Origin: Saprospiraceae bacterium
GTDB taxonomy: Bacteria; Bacteroidota; Bacteroidia; Chitinophagales; Saprospiraceae
Length of the DNA: 64,000 bases
NCBI GenBank assembly: GCA_016787525.1
Contig: JAEUUP010000136.1
Span: forward strand, 1 to 64,000
Direction: 5' to 3'
Shown: positions 1-14,100 of the stretch, piece by piece
Position numbering within the stretch: position 1 is the stretch's first letter
Layout: every line of letters starts with the position of its first letter
The notes under the pieces: model-generated
The model's database searches: none
Seen by the model: the letters and a program-made list of their open reading frames with translations, nothing else
Told to the model about the DNA's origin: nothing
Position numbers and translations under genes: made by a program

Positions 1-1
1 C

Positions 2-2190
2 GGCAACACAGCGACGGCGAGCCAACAAATCACGGTTGAAGACAAAACCGCACCGACCCTCGTAGGTGTTCCCGCAAATATCACAGTCGAGTGTTCCGCC
101 GTTCCAACCGCCCCGACAGTCACCGCGACCGACAATTGCGACGCGAACGTCAACGTGACAATCAACGAAGTACGCACAAATGGTTCATGTCCAGACAGTT
201 ATACATTAACGCGAACATGGACAGCGACAGACAATTGCGGCAACACCGCCACGGCGAGCCAACAAATCACAGTCGAAGACAAAACCGCACCTGTATTAGT
301 GGGCGTACCCGCAAATATCACAGTCGAGTGCAGTACCGTTCCAACAGCTCCGACAGTCACAGCGACGGACAATTGCGACGCAAACGTAAACGTGACACTC
401 AACGAAGTGCGCACAAACGGTTCATGTCCAGATAGTTATACATTAACGAGAACATGGACTGCGACAGACAACTGCGGCAACACCGCCACGGCGAGCCAAC
501 AAATCACAGTTGAAGACAAAACCGCGCCGACCCTCGTAGGTGTCCCCGCAAATATCACCGTCGAATGCAGTGCCGTTCCAACCGCCCCCTCAGTAACAGC
601 GACGGACAATTGCGATGCGAACGTCAATGTCACACTCAACGAAGTACGCACAAACGGTTCATGTCCAGACAGTTATACATTAACGAGAACATGGACAGCG
701 ACAGACAATTGCGGCAACACCGCCACCGCGAGCCAACAAATCACAGTTGAAGACAAAACCGCGCCGACCCTCGTAGGTGTCCCCGCAAATATCACCGTCG
801 AATGCAGTGCCGTTCCAACCGCCCCCTCAGTAACAGCAACGGACAATTGCGACGCGAACGTGAACGTGACACTCAACGAAGTGCGCACAAATGGTTCATG
901 TCCAGACAGTTATACATTAACGCGAACATGGACAGCCACAGACAACTGCGGCAACACCGCCACGGCGAGCCAACAAATCACAGTTGAAGACAAAACCGCC
1001 CCTGTATTAGTAGGCGTACCAGCAAATATCACAGTTGAATGCAGTGCCGTTCCAACCGCCCCCTCAGTAACCGCGACCGACAACTGCGACGCAAACGTGA
1101 ACGTGACACTCAACGAAGTTCGCACAAACGGTTCATGTCCAGATAGTTATACATTAACGAGAACATGGACAGCAACGGACAATTGCGGCAACACCGCCAC
1201 CGCGAGCCAACAAATCACGGTCGAAGACAAGACCGCGCCGACCCTCGTAGGTGTACCAGCAAATATCACAGTCGAGTGCAGTGCCGTTCCAACCGCCCCC
1301 TCAGTAACAGCAACCGACAATTGCGATGCAAACGTCAACGTGACACTCAACGAAGTTCGCACAAACGGTTCATGCCCAGACAGTTATACATTAACGAGAA
1401 CATGGACAGCAACAGATAATTGCGGCAACACGGCGACAGCGAGCCAACAAATCACAGTCGAAGACAAAACCGCGCCGACCCTCGTAGGTGTCCCCGCAAA
1501 TATCACAGTGGAATGTTCAGCCGTTCCAACTGCCCCCTCAGTAACGGCAACCGACAATTGCGACGCAAATGTCAACGTCACTATAAATGAAGTGCGCACA
1601 AACGGTTCATGCCCAGATAGTTATACATTAACGAGAACATGGACAGCGACAGACAACTGCGGCAACACCGCCACCGCGAGCCAACAAATCACAGTCGAAG
1701 ACAAAACCGCACCTGTATTAGTGGGCGTACCCGCAAATATCACAGTCGAGTGCAGTGCCGTCCCGACCGCCCCCTCAGTAACAGCGACGGACAATTGCGA
1801 TGCAAACGTGAACGTGACACTCAACGAAGTACGCACAAACGGTTCATGTCCAGACAGTTATATCTTGACCAGAACATGGACAGCAACGGACAACTGCGGC
1901 AACACCGCCACCGCGAGCCAACAAATCACGGTTGAAGACAAAACCGCACCTGTATTAGTGGGCGTACCCGCAAATATCACAGTCGAGTGCAGTGCCGTCC
2001 CGACCGCCCCCTCAGTAACAGCGACGGACAACTGCGACGCGAACGTGAACGTGACAATCAACGAATTGCGCACAAACGGTTCATGTCCAGACAGTTACGT
2101 ATTAACGCGAACATGGACAGCGACAGACAATTGCGGCAACACCGCGACGGCGAGCCAACAAATCACAGTTGAAGACAAAACCGCACCTGT
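2..2190 (+). repeat. 237-bp tandem coding repeats, nearly identical
   Basis: About nine consecutive 237-bp units (79 residues), differing mainly at silent positions and a few residues. Motif copies at 586, 823, 1060, 1297, 1534, 1771 and 2008 are spaced by exactly 237. The first two visible units lack the motif at the equivalent place. Near-identity suggests recent expansion or gene conversion, so copy number in an assembly may be unreliable. Confidence 0.95.
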
Positions 2191-5100
2191 TTTAACAAAT
2201 ATTTCAACAAATACAGCTATTCGTTGTGGCGAGGCTGTACCAGCACCTGTCAATCCGATTGCGACGGACAACTGCGATGCCAATGTGACGATTGTGATGA
2301 ACGAGAACCGTGTGAACGGCAGTTGCAGTGGTAGTTACCGCATTGTGCGTGTTTGGACGGCGACGGATAATTGCGGCAATACGACAACTGCAAGTCAGGA
2401 AATAAGTGTCAGCGATGATGCGCCACCTGTTTTAGCAAATGTTCCGACTAATATTACGATTAATTGTAACGATGCCATTCCTGCTCCTGCAAATGTAACG
2501 GCGACGGATATTTGCGATCCAAATGTTCGTATCACAAGCCGCGATGTGCGTGCGAATGGTAATTGTCCGAATAATTTTGTCATTACACGAATTTGGACAG
2601 CCACGGATGCGTGTGGCAATACTGCGACCGCTTCTCAAACAATCACGGCAGTGGATACAGGCGTTCCTGTTTTGACGAATGTACCAACAGACATTACGTT
2701 GGCTTGTGACCAACCTGTGCCGACGGCTGTAAACCCCTCAGTATCAGATAATTGTGATGCGAATCCACGCATTTCTTTGAATGAAAATCGCATCAATGGT
2801 ACTTGTGCAAACAGCTTCCGTTTGATTCGCACGTGGACAGCCACAGATGCGTGTGGCAATACAGCAACGGCTTCACAAACGATTACAGTAGGGGACAATG
2901 AGCCGCCTGTTTTGGCGAATATTCCTGCAAATTTGACATTAAATTGCAACGAAAACTTGCCAATTCCTGCTTTGGTGACCGCTACGGATAAATGCGACCC
3001 TCGACCACGTATTGTTATGAATGACAACACCGTGCGTGGTGCTTGCGCAGGCAGTTATACAATTATCAGAACATGGACAGCGACCGATGCGTGTGGCAAT
3101 ACGGCTTCAGCAACTCAGTCTATTTCTGTCAATGACAATGATGCGCCCGTTTTTGCCAACGTTCCTGCCAATGTAACGGCTAATTGTGGCGAAAATGTGC
3201 CAGCTGTTACTAATCCAACTATTACAGATAATTGCGATCAAAACCCGCGTTTGACCTTCAACGAAGTGCGTCAAAACGGCAATTGTGTGGGTTCATATAA
3301 ATTAATTCGTACATGGACAGCGACAGATGCTTGCGGTAACAGTCGCACAGCAACGCAAGAAGTACAAGTTGGCGACAATCAACCACCCACTTTGTCGGGC
3401 GTTCCTGCCAACGTGACTTTGCGTTGTGATGAACCATTGCCAACAGCTGTAACGGTTATTGCAACCGATATTTGCGACCCGAATCCACGCGTAACGATGA
3501 ACGATAACACCATTCGTGGTATCTGCGCGGGTAGTTACACTGTTATTAGAACATGGACAGCGACCGATGCGTGCGGTAATTCGGCAAGTGCTTCGCAAAC
3601 CATTTCCGTAGGTGATAACGATGCGCCAACGTTCGCAAATGTTCCAGCTAATATTACGGTGAATTGTGGCTCAACAATTCCTGCGGCAACGAACCCCTCA
3701 GTATCAGACAACTGCGACCAGAATCCACGATTGACTTTCAACGAGTTACGTCAAAATGGCTCATGTGTGGGTTCATATAAATTAATCCGCACGTGGACAG
3801 CCACAGACGCTTGCGGCAACTCTCGTACAGCCACACAAGAGGTTTCAGTTGGCGATAACGAACCGCCCGTTTTGGCGAATGTACCAGCAAATTTGACATT
3901 AAATTGTAATGACAATTTGCCGACAGGCGCAACAGTAACAGCCACAGACAACTGCGACGCAACGCCAAGAATAACTATGAACGATGTCAGAGTAAACGGA
4001 CGTTGTTCTGGCAGCTATACAATCACACGCACATGGACAGCGACCGATGCTTGCGGTAATACCGCCACCGCTTCGCAAACCATTTCAGTAGGTGATAATA
4101 CGCCGCCTGTTTTATCAAATATTCCAACAAGTGTTACTTTAAACTGTAACGACAATTTGCCAACGGTTTCGCTCGTAACTGCGACCGACAATTGCGATGC
4201 AAACCCTCGTGTTGTGATGAATGACAATACCATTCGCGGCAACTGTGCAGGAAGTTTCACCATTATTCGCACGTGGACAGCGACAGACGCTTGCGGCAAT
4301 ACCGCAACTGCTTCGCAAACAATAAGTGTAGGTGACAACGAAGCCCCAGTTTTTGCCAATGTCCCTGCCGATATTACAGCAAATTGTGGTACAGCTATAC
4401 CAAATGCCACCAATCCGACAATTACCGATAATTGTGATGCAAACCCTCGTTTAAGTTTTGTTGAGAATAGACAAAATGGTACTTGTACCTCAAGTTATAT
4501 TTTAATTAGAACATGGACGGCGACAGACAATTGTGGCAACAGCCGCACAGCCACACAACAGGTGTCAGTGGGTGACAACCAACCGCCTGTTTTAGTGAAT
4601 GTGCCAGCAAATATTACCTTGAATTGCTCGCAAAGCCTACCAACTACAACAGGTGTCTATGCGACAGACAATTGTGATTTAACGCCACGTGTGACGATGA
4701 ACGACAACACCATTCGTGGCAATTGCTCGGGTTCATACACAGTTATCCGCACATGGACTGCAACGGATGCTTGTGGAAATACAGCAACTGCTTCGCAAAC
4801 AATAAGTGTAGGCGATAACGAAGCACCAGTTTTCGCAAATGTTCCAACGAACGTAACAGTGAATTGTGGTGGCACAGTACCAGCAGTAACAAACCCCTCA
4901 GTATCAGACGTTTGTGATGCAAACCCACGTTTGACATTTAACGAAGTTCGTCAAAATGGCAACTGCGTCGGTTCATATAAATTGATTCGTACATGGACAG
5001 CGACCGATGCTTGCGGTAACTCTCGCACAGCCACGCAAGAAGTTTCAGTCGGTGACAACCAAGTACCAGTTTTATCGAATGTTCCAGCTAACGTGACTTT

Positions 5101-8100
5101 GCGTTGCGACGAAAGTTTGCCAATCGGCAGCTTAGTAACCGCAACCGATATTTGCGACCCGAACCCACGCGTGACGATGAATGACAATACCATTCGTGGC
5201 AATTGCTCAGGTTCATACACAGTCATTCGCACATGGACTGCAACGGATGCTTGTGGTAACACAGCGACAGCAAGTCAAACAATAAGTGTTGGCGATAACG
5301 AAGCCCCAGTTTTCGCGAACGTTCCAACGAATGTAACGGTCAATTGTGGCGGCACAGTACCAGCAGTAACAAACCCCTCAGTATCAGATGTTTGCGATGC
5401 GAATCCAAGATTAACATTTAATGAAGTTCGTCAAAATGGCAACTGCGTTGGCTCATATAAATTAATTCGTACATGGACAGCGACAGATGCTTGCGGCAAT
5501 ACTCGTACAGCTACTCAGGAAGTTTCAGTAGGCGATAACCAAGCCCCAGTTTTGTCAAATGTCCCTGCGAATATCACGTTAAAATGTAACGATGCCTTGC
5601 CAATCGGTAGCTTAGTAACCGCAACAGATGTCTGTGACCCGAACCCACGTGTGACCATGAATGACAATACCATTCGTGGCAACTGCTCAGGTTCATACAC
5701 AGTTATCCGTACGTGGACAGCAACGGATGCTTGTGGTAACACAGCGACTGCAAGTCAAACAATAAGTGTAGGCGACAACGAAGCACCAGTTTTTGCGAAC
5801 GTACCAACAAACGTAACAGTGAATTGTGGTGGTACAGTGCCAGCAGTGACCAACCCCTCAGTATCAGATGTTTGTGATGCCAATCCAAGATTAACATTTA
5901 CTGAGTTACGTCAAAATGGCAACTGTGCTGGTTCATATAAATTGATTAGAACATGGACAGCGACCGATGCTTGCGGCAATACTCGTACAGCGACACAAGA
6001 AGTTTCAGTAGGCGACAATCAAGCCCCAGTCTTGTCAAACGTTCCTGCAAACGTGACTTTGCGTTGCGACGAAAGTTTGCCAATCGGCAGCTTAGTGACA
6101 GCAACGGATGTGTGCGACCCGAACCCACGCGTGACGATGAATGACAATACCATTCGTGGCAATTGCTCAGGTTCATACACAGTTATCCGCATATGGACAG
6201 CGACAGACGCTTGCGGCAATACCGCAACTGCTTCGCAAACAATAAGTGTTGGTGACAACGAAGCCCCAGTTTTCGCGAACGTACCAACGAATGTAGCAGT
6301 GAATTGCGGTGGTACAGTACCAGCAGTAACAAACCCCTCAGTATCAGACGTTTGTGATGCAAACCCACGTTTGACATTTAACGAGGTTCGTCAAAATGGT
6401 AACTGCGCTGGTTCATATAAATTGATTAGAACATGGACAGCGACTGATGCTTGCGGCAATTCAAGAACTGCCACACAAGAGGTTTCAGTCGGCGATAACC
6501 AAGCACCAGTTTTGTCAAATATTCCTCCAAACGTGACTTTGCGTTGCGACGAAAGTTTGCCAATCGGCAGATTAGTAACCGCAACGGATGTCTGCGACCC
6601 GAACCCACGCGTGACGATGAATGACAATACCATTCGTGGCAACTGCTCAGGTTCATACACAGTCATCCGCACATGGACAGCAACAGACGCTTGTGGTAAC
6701 ACAGCAACAGCAAGTCAAACGATAAGTGTAGGTGACAACGAAGCCCCAGTTTTTGCGAACGTACCAACAAACGTAACAATCAATTGCGGTGGTACAGTGC
6801 CGATAGTGACAAACCCCTCAGTATCAGACGTTTGCGATGCAAATCCACGTTTGATATTTAATGAAGTTCGTCAAAATGGCAACTGCGTTGGTTCATATAA
6901 ATTGATTCGCACTTGGACGGCAACGGACGCTTGCGGTAACACCAGAACAGCAACGCAAGAGGTTTCAGTCGGCGATAATCAAGCCCCTGTTTTGTCAAAT
7001 GTTCCTGCAAATATTACTTTGAAATGTAATGAAGCGTTGCCAATCGGTAGCTTAGTAACCGCAACCGATATTTGCGACCCGAACCCACGCGTGACGATGA
7101 ATGACAATACCATTCGTGGCAATTGCTCAGGCTCATACACAGTCATCCGCACATGGACAGCGACCGATGCTTGCGGCAATACAGCGACAGCATCGCAAAC
7201 AATAAGTGTAGGCGACAACGAAGCCCCTGTTTTCGCGAACGTTCCAACAAACGTAACAATCAATTGCGGTGGTACAGTGCCGATAGTGACAAACCCCTCA
7301 GTATCAGACGTTTGTGATGCGAATCCACGTTTGACATTTAACGAGGTGCGTCAAAACGGTAACTGCATTGGCTCATATAAATTAATTCGCACATGGACAG
7401 CGACGGACGCTTGCGGCAATACTCGTACAGCGACACAAGAGGTTTCAGTAGGCGATAACCAAGCCCCAGTCTTGTCAAATGTCCCTGCGAATATCACGTT
7501 AAAATGTAACGATGCCTTGCCAATCGGCAGCTTAGTAACCGCGACCGATGTTTGTGACCCGAACCCACGCGTGACGATGAATGACAATACCATTCGTGGC
7601 AATTGCTCAGGTTCATACACAGTCATTCGCACGTGGACAGCGACCGATGCTTGTGGAAATACAGCAACCGCAAGTCAAACAATAAGCGTTGGCGATAACG
7701 AAGCCCCAGTTTTTGCGAACGTTCCGACGAATGTAACAGTGAATTGTGGCGGTACAGTGCCAGCGGTGACAAACCCCTCAGTATCAGACGTTTGTGATGC
7801 CAATCCGAGATTAACATTTAATGAAGTTCGTCAAAACGGTAACTGCGTTGGTTCATATAAATTGATTAGAACATGGACAGCAACGGATGCTTGTGGTAAC
7901 AGTAGAACGGTTTCACAAGAGGTTTCAGTGGGTGACAACGAAGCCCCTGTTTTGAGTAATGTTCCTGCGAATGTGACGTTGAACTGTGGTGGCACTTTGC
8001 CAATTGGTAATTTAGTTCGTGCAACAGATGTGTGCGACCCGAATCCACGTATTACGATGAATGACGTTACGCAACGAGGTAATTGTGAAGGCAGTTATAC

Positions 8101-11100
8101 AGTTGTGAGGACATGGACAGCAACCGATGCTTGCGGCAATACCGCAACTGCTTCGCAAACAATAAGTGTTGGTGACAACGAAGCACCAGTTTTTGCGAAC
8201 GTACCAACCAACGTAACAGTGAATTGCGGTGGTACAGTACCAGCAGTAACAAACCCCTCAGTATCAGACGTTTGTGATGCAAACCCACGTTTGACATTTA
8301 ACGAGGTGCGTCAAAATGGTAACTGTGTTGGCTCATATAAATTGATTAGAACATGGACGGCAACAGACGCTTGTGGTAATACTCGTACAGCCACTCAAGA
8401 AGTTTCAGTAGGCGATAACGCTGCACCTATTTTAACGAATGTGCCTGCAAGTATTACTTTAAAATGTGATGAAAATTTGCCAATCGGCACTTTAATAACT
8501 GCAACAGATGTCTGCGACCCGAACCCACGTGTGGTTATGCAAGATGTGACGCAACGCGGCAATTGCGCGGGCAGTTACACCGTTGTGCGCACATGGACGG
8601 CGACAGATGCTTGTGGTAATTCAGCAACAGCAAGTCAAACTATTTCAGTAGGTGATAATGAAGCACCGACATTCTCTAATGTTCCAACAAATGTAACGGT
8701 CAATTGTGGTGGCACGCCGCCAAATGTGGTGAACCCCTCAGTAAACGATGCTTGCGATGCGTCACCACGATTGACATTCAATGAGTTACGTCAAAATGGT
8801 AATTGCGTTGGCTCTTATACATTAATCAGAACATGGACAGCAACCGACGTTTGTGGTAATTCTCGAACAGCGACGCAACAAGTGAGCATCGGTGACAACC
8901 AACCGCCTGTATTGACCGAAGTACCTGCCAATGTGACGCTCAATTGCGGTGGCGTGTTGCCAATTGGCACATTGGTGCGTGCCAACGATATTTGCGACCC
9001 GAACCCACGTGTGACTATGCAAGATATTACAACGCGCGGCAATTGCGAAGGCAGTTACACGGTTGTGAGAACGTGGACGGCAACCGATGCGTGTGGCAAT
9101 TCAGCAACGGCTTCGCAAACTATTTCGGTTGGTGATAATGATGCGCCGACGTTCTCGAATGTGCCAGTTGATGCGACAATTAATTGCGGTGGTACAGTGC
9201 CATCGGTTGTAAATCCTTCTATATCAGATATTTGTGATGCTAATCCACGTTTGACTTTTGTAGAAACACGTCAAAATGGCAATTGCGCATCGAGTTATAA
9301 ATTGATTCGCACATGGACAGCGACAGACGCTTGTGGCAATTCTCGCACTGCAAAACAAGAGATTTCTGTAGGCGATAATGAAAAACCAGAGTTGGTGGGC
9401 GTACCTGACAATGTGACCTTGAATTGTGGTCGCAGCATTCCGACCCCCTCAGTATCAGCACGTGATAATTGTGATGCGGACGTAGGTGTGGCATTTACAG
9501 AGCGTTTGCAACGGGGGGCTTGTGTGGACAATTATACTTTAACCAGAACATGGACAGCTGTTGACGCTTGTGGCAATATTGCGGCAAAAACACAAACGAT
9601 TACCATCAGAGACGATGTGAATCCAGAGTTGATTAATGTGCCACAAGATATTACGGTCAATTTGACTTTGGGTGAAACAGTACCGCCGCCACCATCCATT
9701 TTTGCAACTGACAATTGCGACAACGACGTGAACGTCACTTTCCGCGAACAGCGCATCAACGGCACGTGCGGTTATACTTTGATTCGCTCTTGGGTTGCAA
9801 CGGACAACTGCTCGAATCGCGATGCTTTGACGCAAACAATTACCGTCATTGATGGCATTACGGTCAGCGTGGCTTCTGTGAAACCTGAAAATTGTGGCGG
9901 TCGCAATGGTAGCGTGACATTCACACCATTGAACTTGAATTTCAATTGGTCGGATGGCAGTACAAGCGGCTCTCGCAACGATTTGAGAGCAGGAACTTAC
10001 AATGTAACTGTATCAAATTCAGTAGGTTGTGTGAAAGTGATGACTGTTACAGTCGGTAGCGAATGTGGTTGTACTGCGCCTGTGGCAACGGTTAGTAAAA
10101 CCGATATTTCGTGCTTCTCAACGGGCGACGGTGCGGCAACTATCAATGTGACAAACGGTGCATTGAGCGAATTTAAGTTTATTTGGACACCAAACGTTTC
10201 GACTACAAATCAAGCCAGAGGTTTGTCCGCAGGGGCTTATACGGTGCGTATCGAGCGTACGGACAAAGCCGATTGCTTCACAGAAGTGAATTTCCAAATC
10301 ACAGCACCGAATCGCATTAACGTCGCTGAACCGCTCATTACAAAAGCATCTTGTACATCGCCAACGGGCAAAATTGAGTTCCGTGCAATCAGCGGCACAG
10401 AAAACTGGTTGTACCGTTGGAGTAGTGGCGACACAGGCAGAATCCGCGACAAAGTACGTCCAGGCACTTACACTGTGACGATTTCTGACCCAAGTTCTGC
10501 CACAACTTGTCCTTTGGTCAAAACAGTTGAAGTGGGTACAGACAACCCCCTCAGTACCACGTTTGTTATCAACAAACAACCTGTGTGTGGCTTGCCAAAT
10601 GGCGATGTCACTTTGACGACAACGGGCGGCTCAGGTCAATACACCTACTCTTGGGGCGAGGGCAATCGTCGTTTCGTCTTACCTGCGGGTCAACACACAG
10701 TGACCGCAACCGATGTGGTGACAGGTTGTCAAACGACAGTGACGTTTATTTTGACAAACCAATCTGTTGAAGCAACTTTGACGATGGACACCGCGACAGC
10801 CGTGACCTGCAACGGTGCGAGCGATGGACGTATCAACTATACTATCTCGAATTATGGTGCAAACTTTGTGCAACCAGCAAAGGTTGAAATCCGCAATTTG
10901 CAAGGTAATTTGTACTCAAATGGCTCACTTTCTGCTGGGAATTACCGCATTTCGGTCAAAGATGCCAATGGTTGTTTAGCAGCAGAGCGCACATTTACGG
11001 TCACTCAGCCATTTGCTATGACCGCTAATTTTGTGAAAACAAACCAAACTTGCGACTCGTTGGGTACTATCAGTTTGATTGTATCGGGTGGTAATAGCGG

Positions 11101-14100
11101 CTACAAATACACTTGGTCAGACTTAGGTAGCCAAGTCAACCAACCAAAAAATCGTGAAAATCTGACTTCGGGCTTCTATTCTGTCACCATCACCGATGCA
11201 GCAGGTTGTATCGCCAATCTTAGAAACATTCAAGTAAAAGATTCGTGCGTATGCCGTCCGCCAGTCATTGATTCAGTTTCGACAGTCGCTGCGACCTGTG
11301 GTAGCAGCAATGGCACAGCAACGATTGTACTGAGGGGGGGAGAAGAAGCGAAATATTCGTTCAGTTGGTCGCCAAACTCAGGCACAGCCAACACCATCGG
11401 CAACAGTCGGACAGGATTGGCGGCAGGTATTTACTCTGTTTTCATCCGTTTGCGCTCAAATCCAACATGTTTCACGAGCGTTAACATAGCTGTGGGCAAT
11501 ATTGAAGGGCCTAAAAATATTACATACACCACAACGCCAGCCACTTGTGAGCAAACCAATGGTTCGGTCACACTCAATTCTACTGAGGGGGTTGATTATT
11601 TGTGGATTATTGACCAAAGTGCCGCAAAAACGCGCTCCGACCTTGCCGCAGGCTTCTATCAAGTGCAAGTGACCAAACGCGATGCGCCAGATTGTCCGTC
11701 TGTCATCAATGTCAAGGTGGAAAAACAAAATCCAATGACAGCAACGGCAGCTATTTCGCGCAAAGCCACTTGTGGTCAACAAAATGGTGCTGCTACGATA
11801 AATATCGGCGGTGGTACAGGCAGTTACACGTACAGCTGGGGCGATGGTCCGACGCGAGTTGACCTTCCTGCACGCGCTTATACCGTTACAGTCATTGACA
11901 ACAATACAGGTTGTCGGGCTACGTCAACATTTGCCATAGAGAACGAAGTGACAGGCACAGCGACTATAACCATCTCTTCGCCAGTTGTTTATGTCAATTG
12001 TTTTGGTGAGAAAAATGCACGTATCAACTATAATATCACTTATTCACCCAACTTTGGTGTACCACCAACGATAGGCATTGTTGACGCACAAGGTCGTTTC
12101 TATGAAAACGGTAGTCTGGGTGTTGGCAACTATTGTATCGTTGTGCGGGATGTGAATGGCTGTTTGACGGGTTCACAATGTTTTGAAGTACGTGAGCCAC
12201 AAAAACTGCAAGTCATCGCTGCTAAGACCAATAAAACATGTGCAATAGGTGGCACAATCACTGTCGCAGCAACAGGTGGCAATGGTGGCTATACAGTGAC
12301 TTGGGCCGATTTGACGGGTACAAATCAACCATTGGTACGTCAGAACTTGAATGCTGGCACTTATCGTGTGACAGTTGTGGATGCCAAAGGCTGTTCTGCA
12401 ATCGTTGATACCATTAATATTAAGGATGAATGTCCAATAACTGTGTGCGCGCTCAACGCCAATTTCGATGCCCACAACCGCACTTGTACTGAGGGGGGAT
12501 ACATTATGATTTCGGCAACTGGTGGCACACAACCTTATACTTTCGATTGGCTCGATTTGACGGGTACAAACAATGGTCAAAACCGTTTTGACCTTTCAGC
12601 AGGTACATATTCAGTTATCGTAACCGATGCTGCGAATTGTAAGGACACACTTAAAAATATCATTATCAAGAACTTATGCACCGATACGACAGGTGGTAAT
12701 GTGTGTATTCCACCAACGTTGGCAGCAGCGCGAGTCATTCCTTCTCGTTGTGGTTTGTTCGTTGGTTCAATCACCATGACTGTCAACACGCCTGTTGTGT
12801 ATCGTTGGTCGCCAAATGTTTCCAATTCTAATGTCGCTTCGGGCTTGAAAGCAGGTATTTATACCGTCAAAATTGCCAATGCGAGCGATACGACTTGTTT
12901 TATTGAAAAAACATTTGTCATCAAAAACCAAAATGGCGTTGCTGTTGGAGAACCTTCTATTACAGCCGCTACTTGTGGTGCATCGAACGGCAAAGCTGTA
13001 TTCCCAACCATGGGCTATCCGTTGACATACGCTTGGTCGGATGGTGGCAATGGCGGCACACGCAGCGACTTGGCAAAAGGTCGGTACGCTGTAACCGTTT
13101 CTGACCCGACAGGCACTGTTTGCGAGCAAATTGTTTTGGTTGAAGTGGGTGGTAACTCGTCTTTGACAGCTTCGGCGACCATCGAAAGACGTGCCACTTG
13201 CGGTCAAGCGAATGGTCAAGCACGCCTTTCAGTCAGTGGCGGCTCTGGCAATTACACATACAGTTGGGGCAGCTCAGCAACGCGCAGCGACCTCCGTGCA
13301 GGTGCGCAAAACGTAACCATCACCGACAATACAACTGGTTGCACAACGGTCTTGAACTTTACAATGACCAATGAACCTGCTGGACAGGCGACTATCACCA
13401 TGCCTTCATTGGTGGTCTATGCGTCTTGTGCAGGCAATCGCGATGCTTCTATTGCTTACGAATTGAGTTATTCCGCAGGCTTTACATTGCCTTCAACTGT
13501 GGAAATACGGACGACAACAGGCGTTTTAGCAAAAAATGACAGCCTTGCAGCAGGTCGTTATATTTTAAATGTGTATGATGCAAACGGCTGTTTGGCAGCC
13601 TCACAAAACTTTGAAGTACGTGAGCCGCAAGCGATGACTGTTAACCAAACCACAACGGCGGCAAACTGTGTCAGCAAAGGCTCTATTAGCCTCGACGTGA
13701 CAGGCGGTTCAGGCGTGTATCGTTTCAATTGGTCAGATTTGAGTGGTACAAATCAACCACAAAATCGTATAAGCATTATTTCGGGCAACTATACAGTAAC
13801 TGTTTCTGATTCAAGAGGTTGTAATAGCATTTTAACAAATATCATCGTTGGCAAAGACAGTGTGAATTGCAATGTTTGCCCAAGTTTGGTCTCTGTACGT
13901 GCTACGAACAAGACTTGTACTGAGGGGGGCAAAATTACGCTCACAACCATCGGTGGACTCGCACCACATACGTTCGATTGGTTGGATTTGGCGGGTACAA
14001 ACAATGTCCAAGACCGCACAGGTTTAGCCGCAGGCACATATACGGTGGTGGTGATTGATGCTAAAAATTGTCGTGATACATTGAAAAACATTCGTATCAT

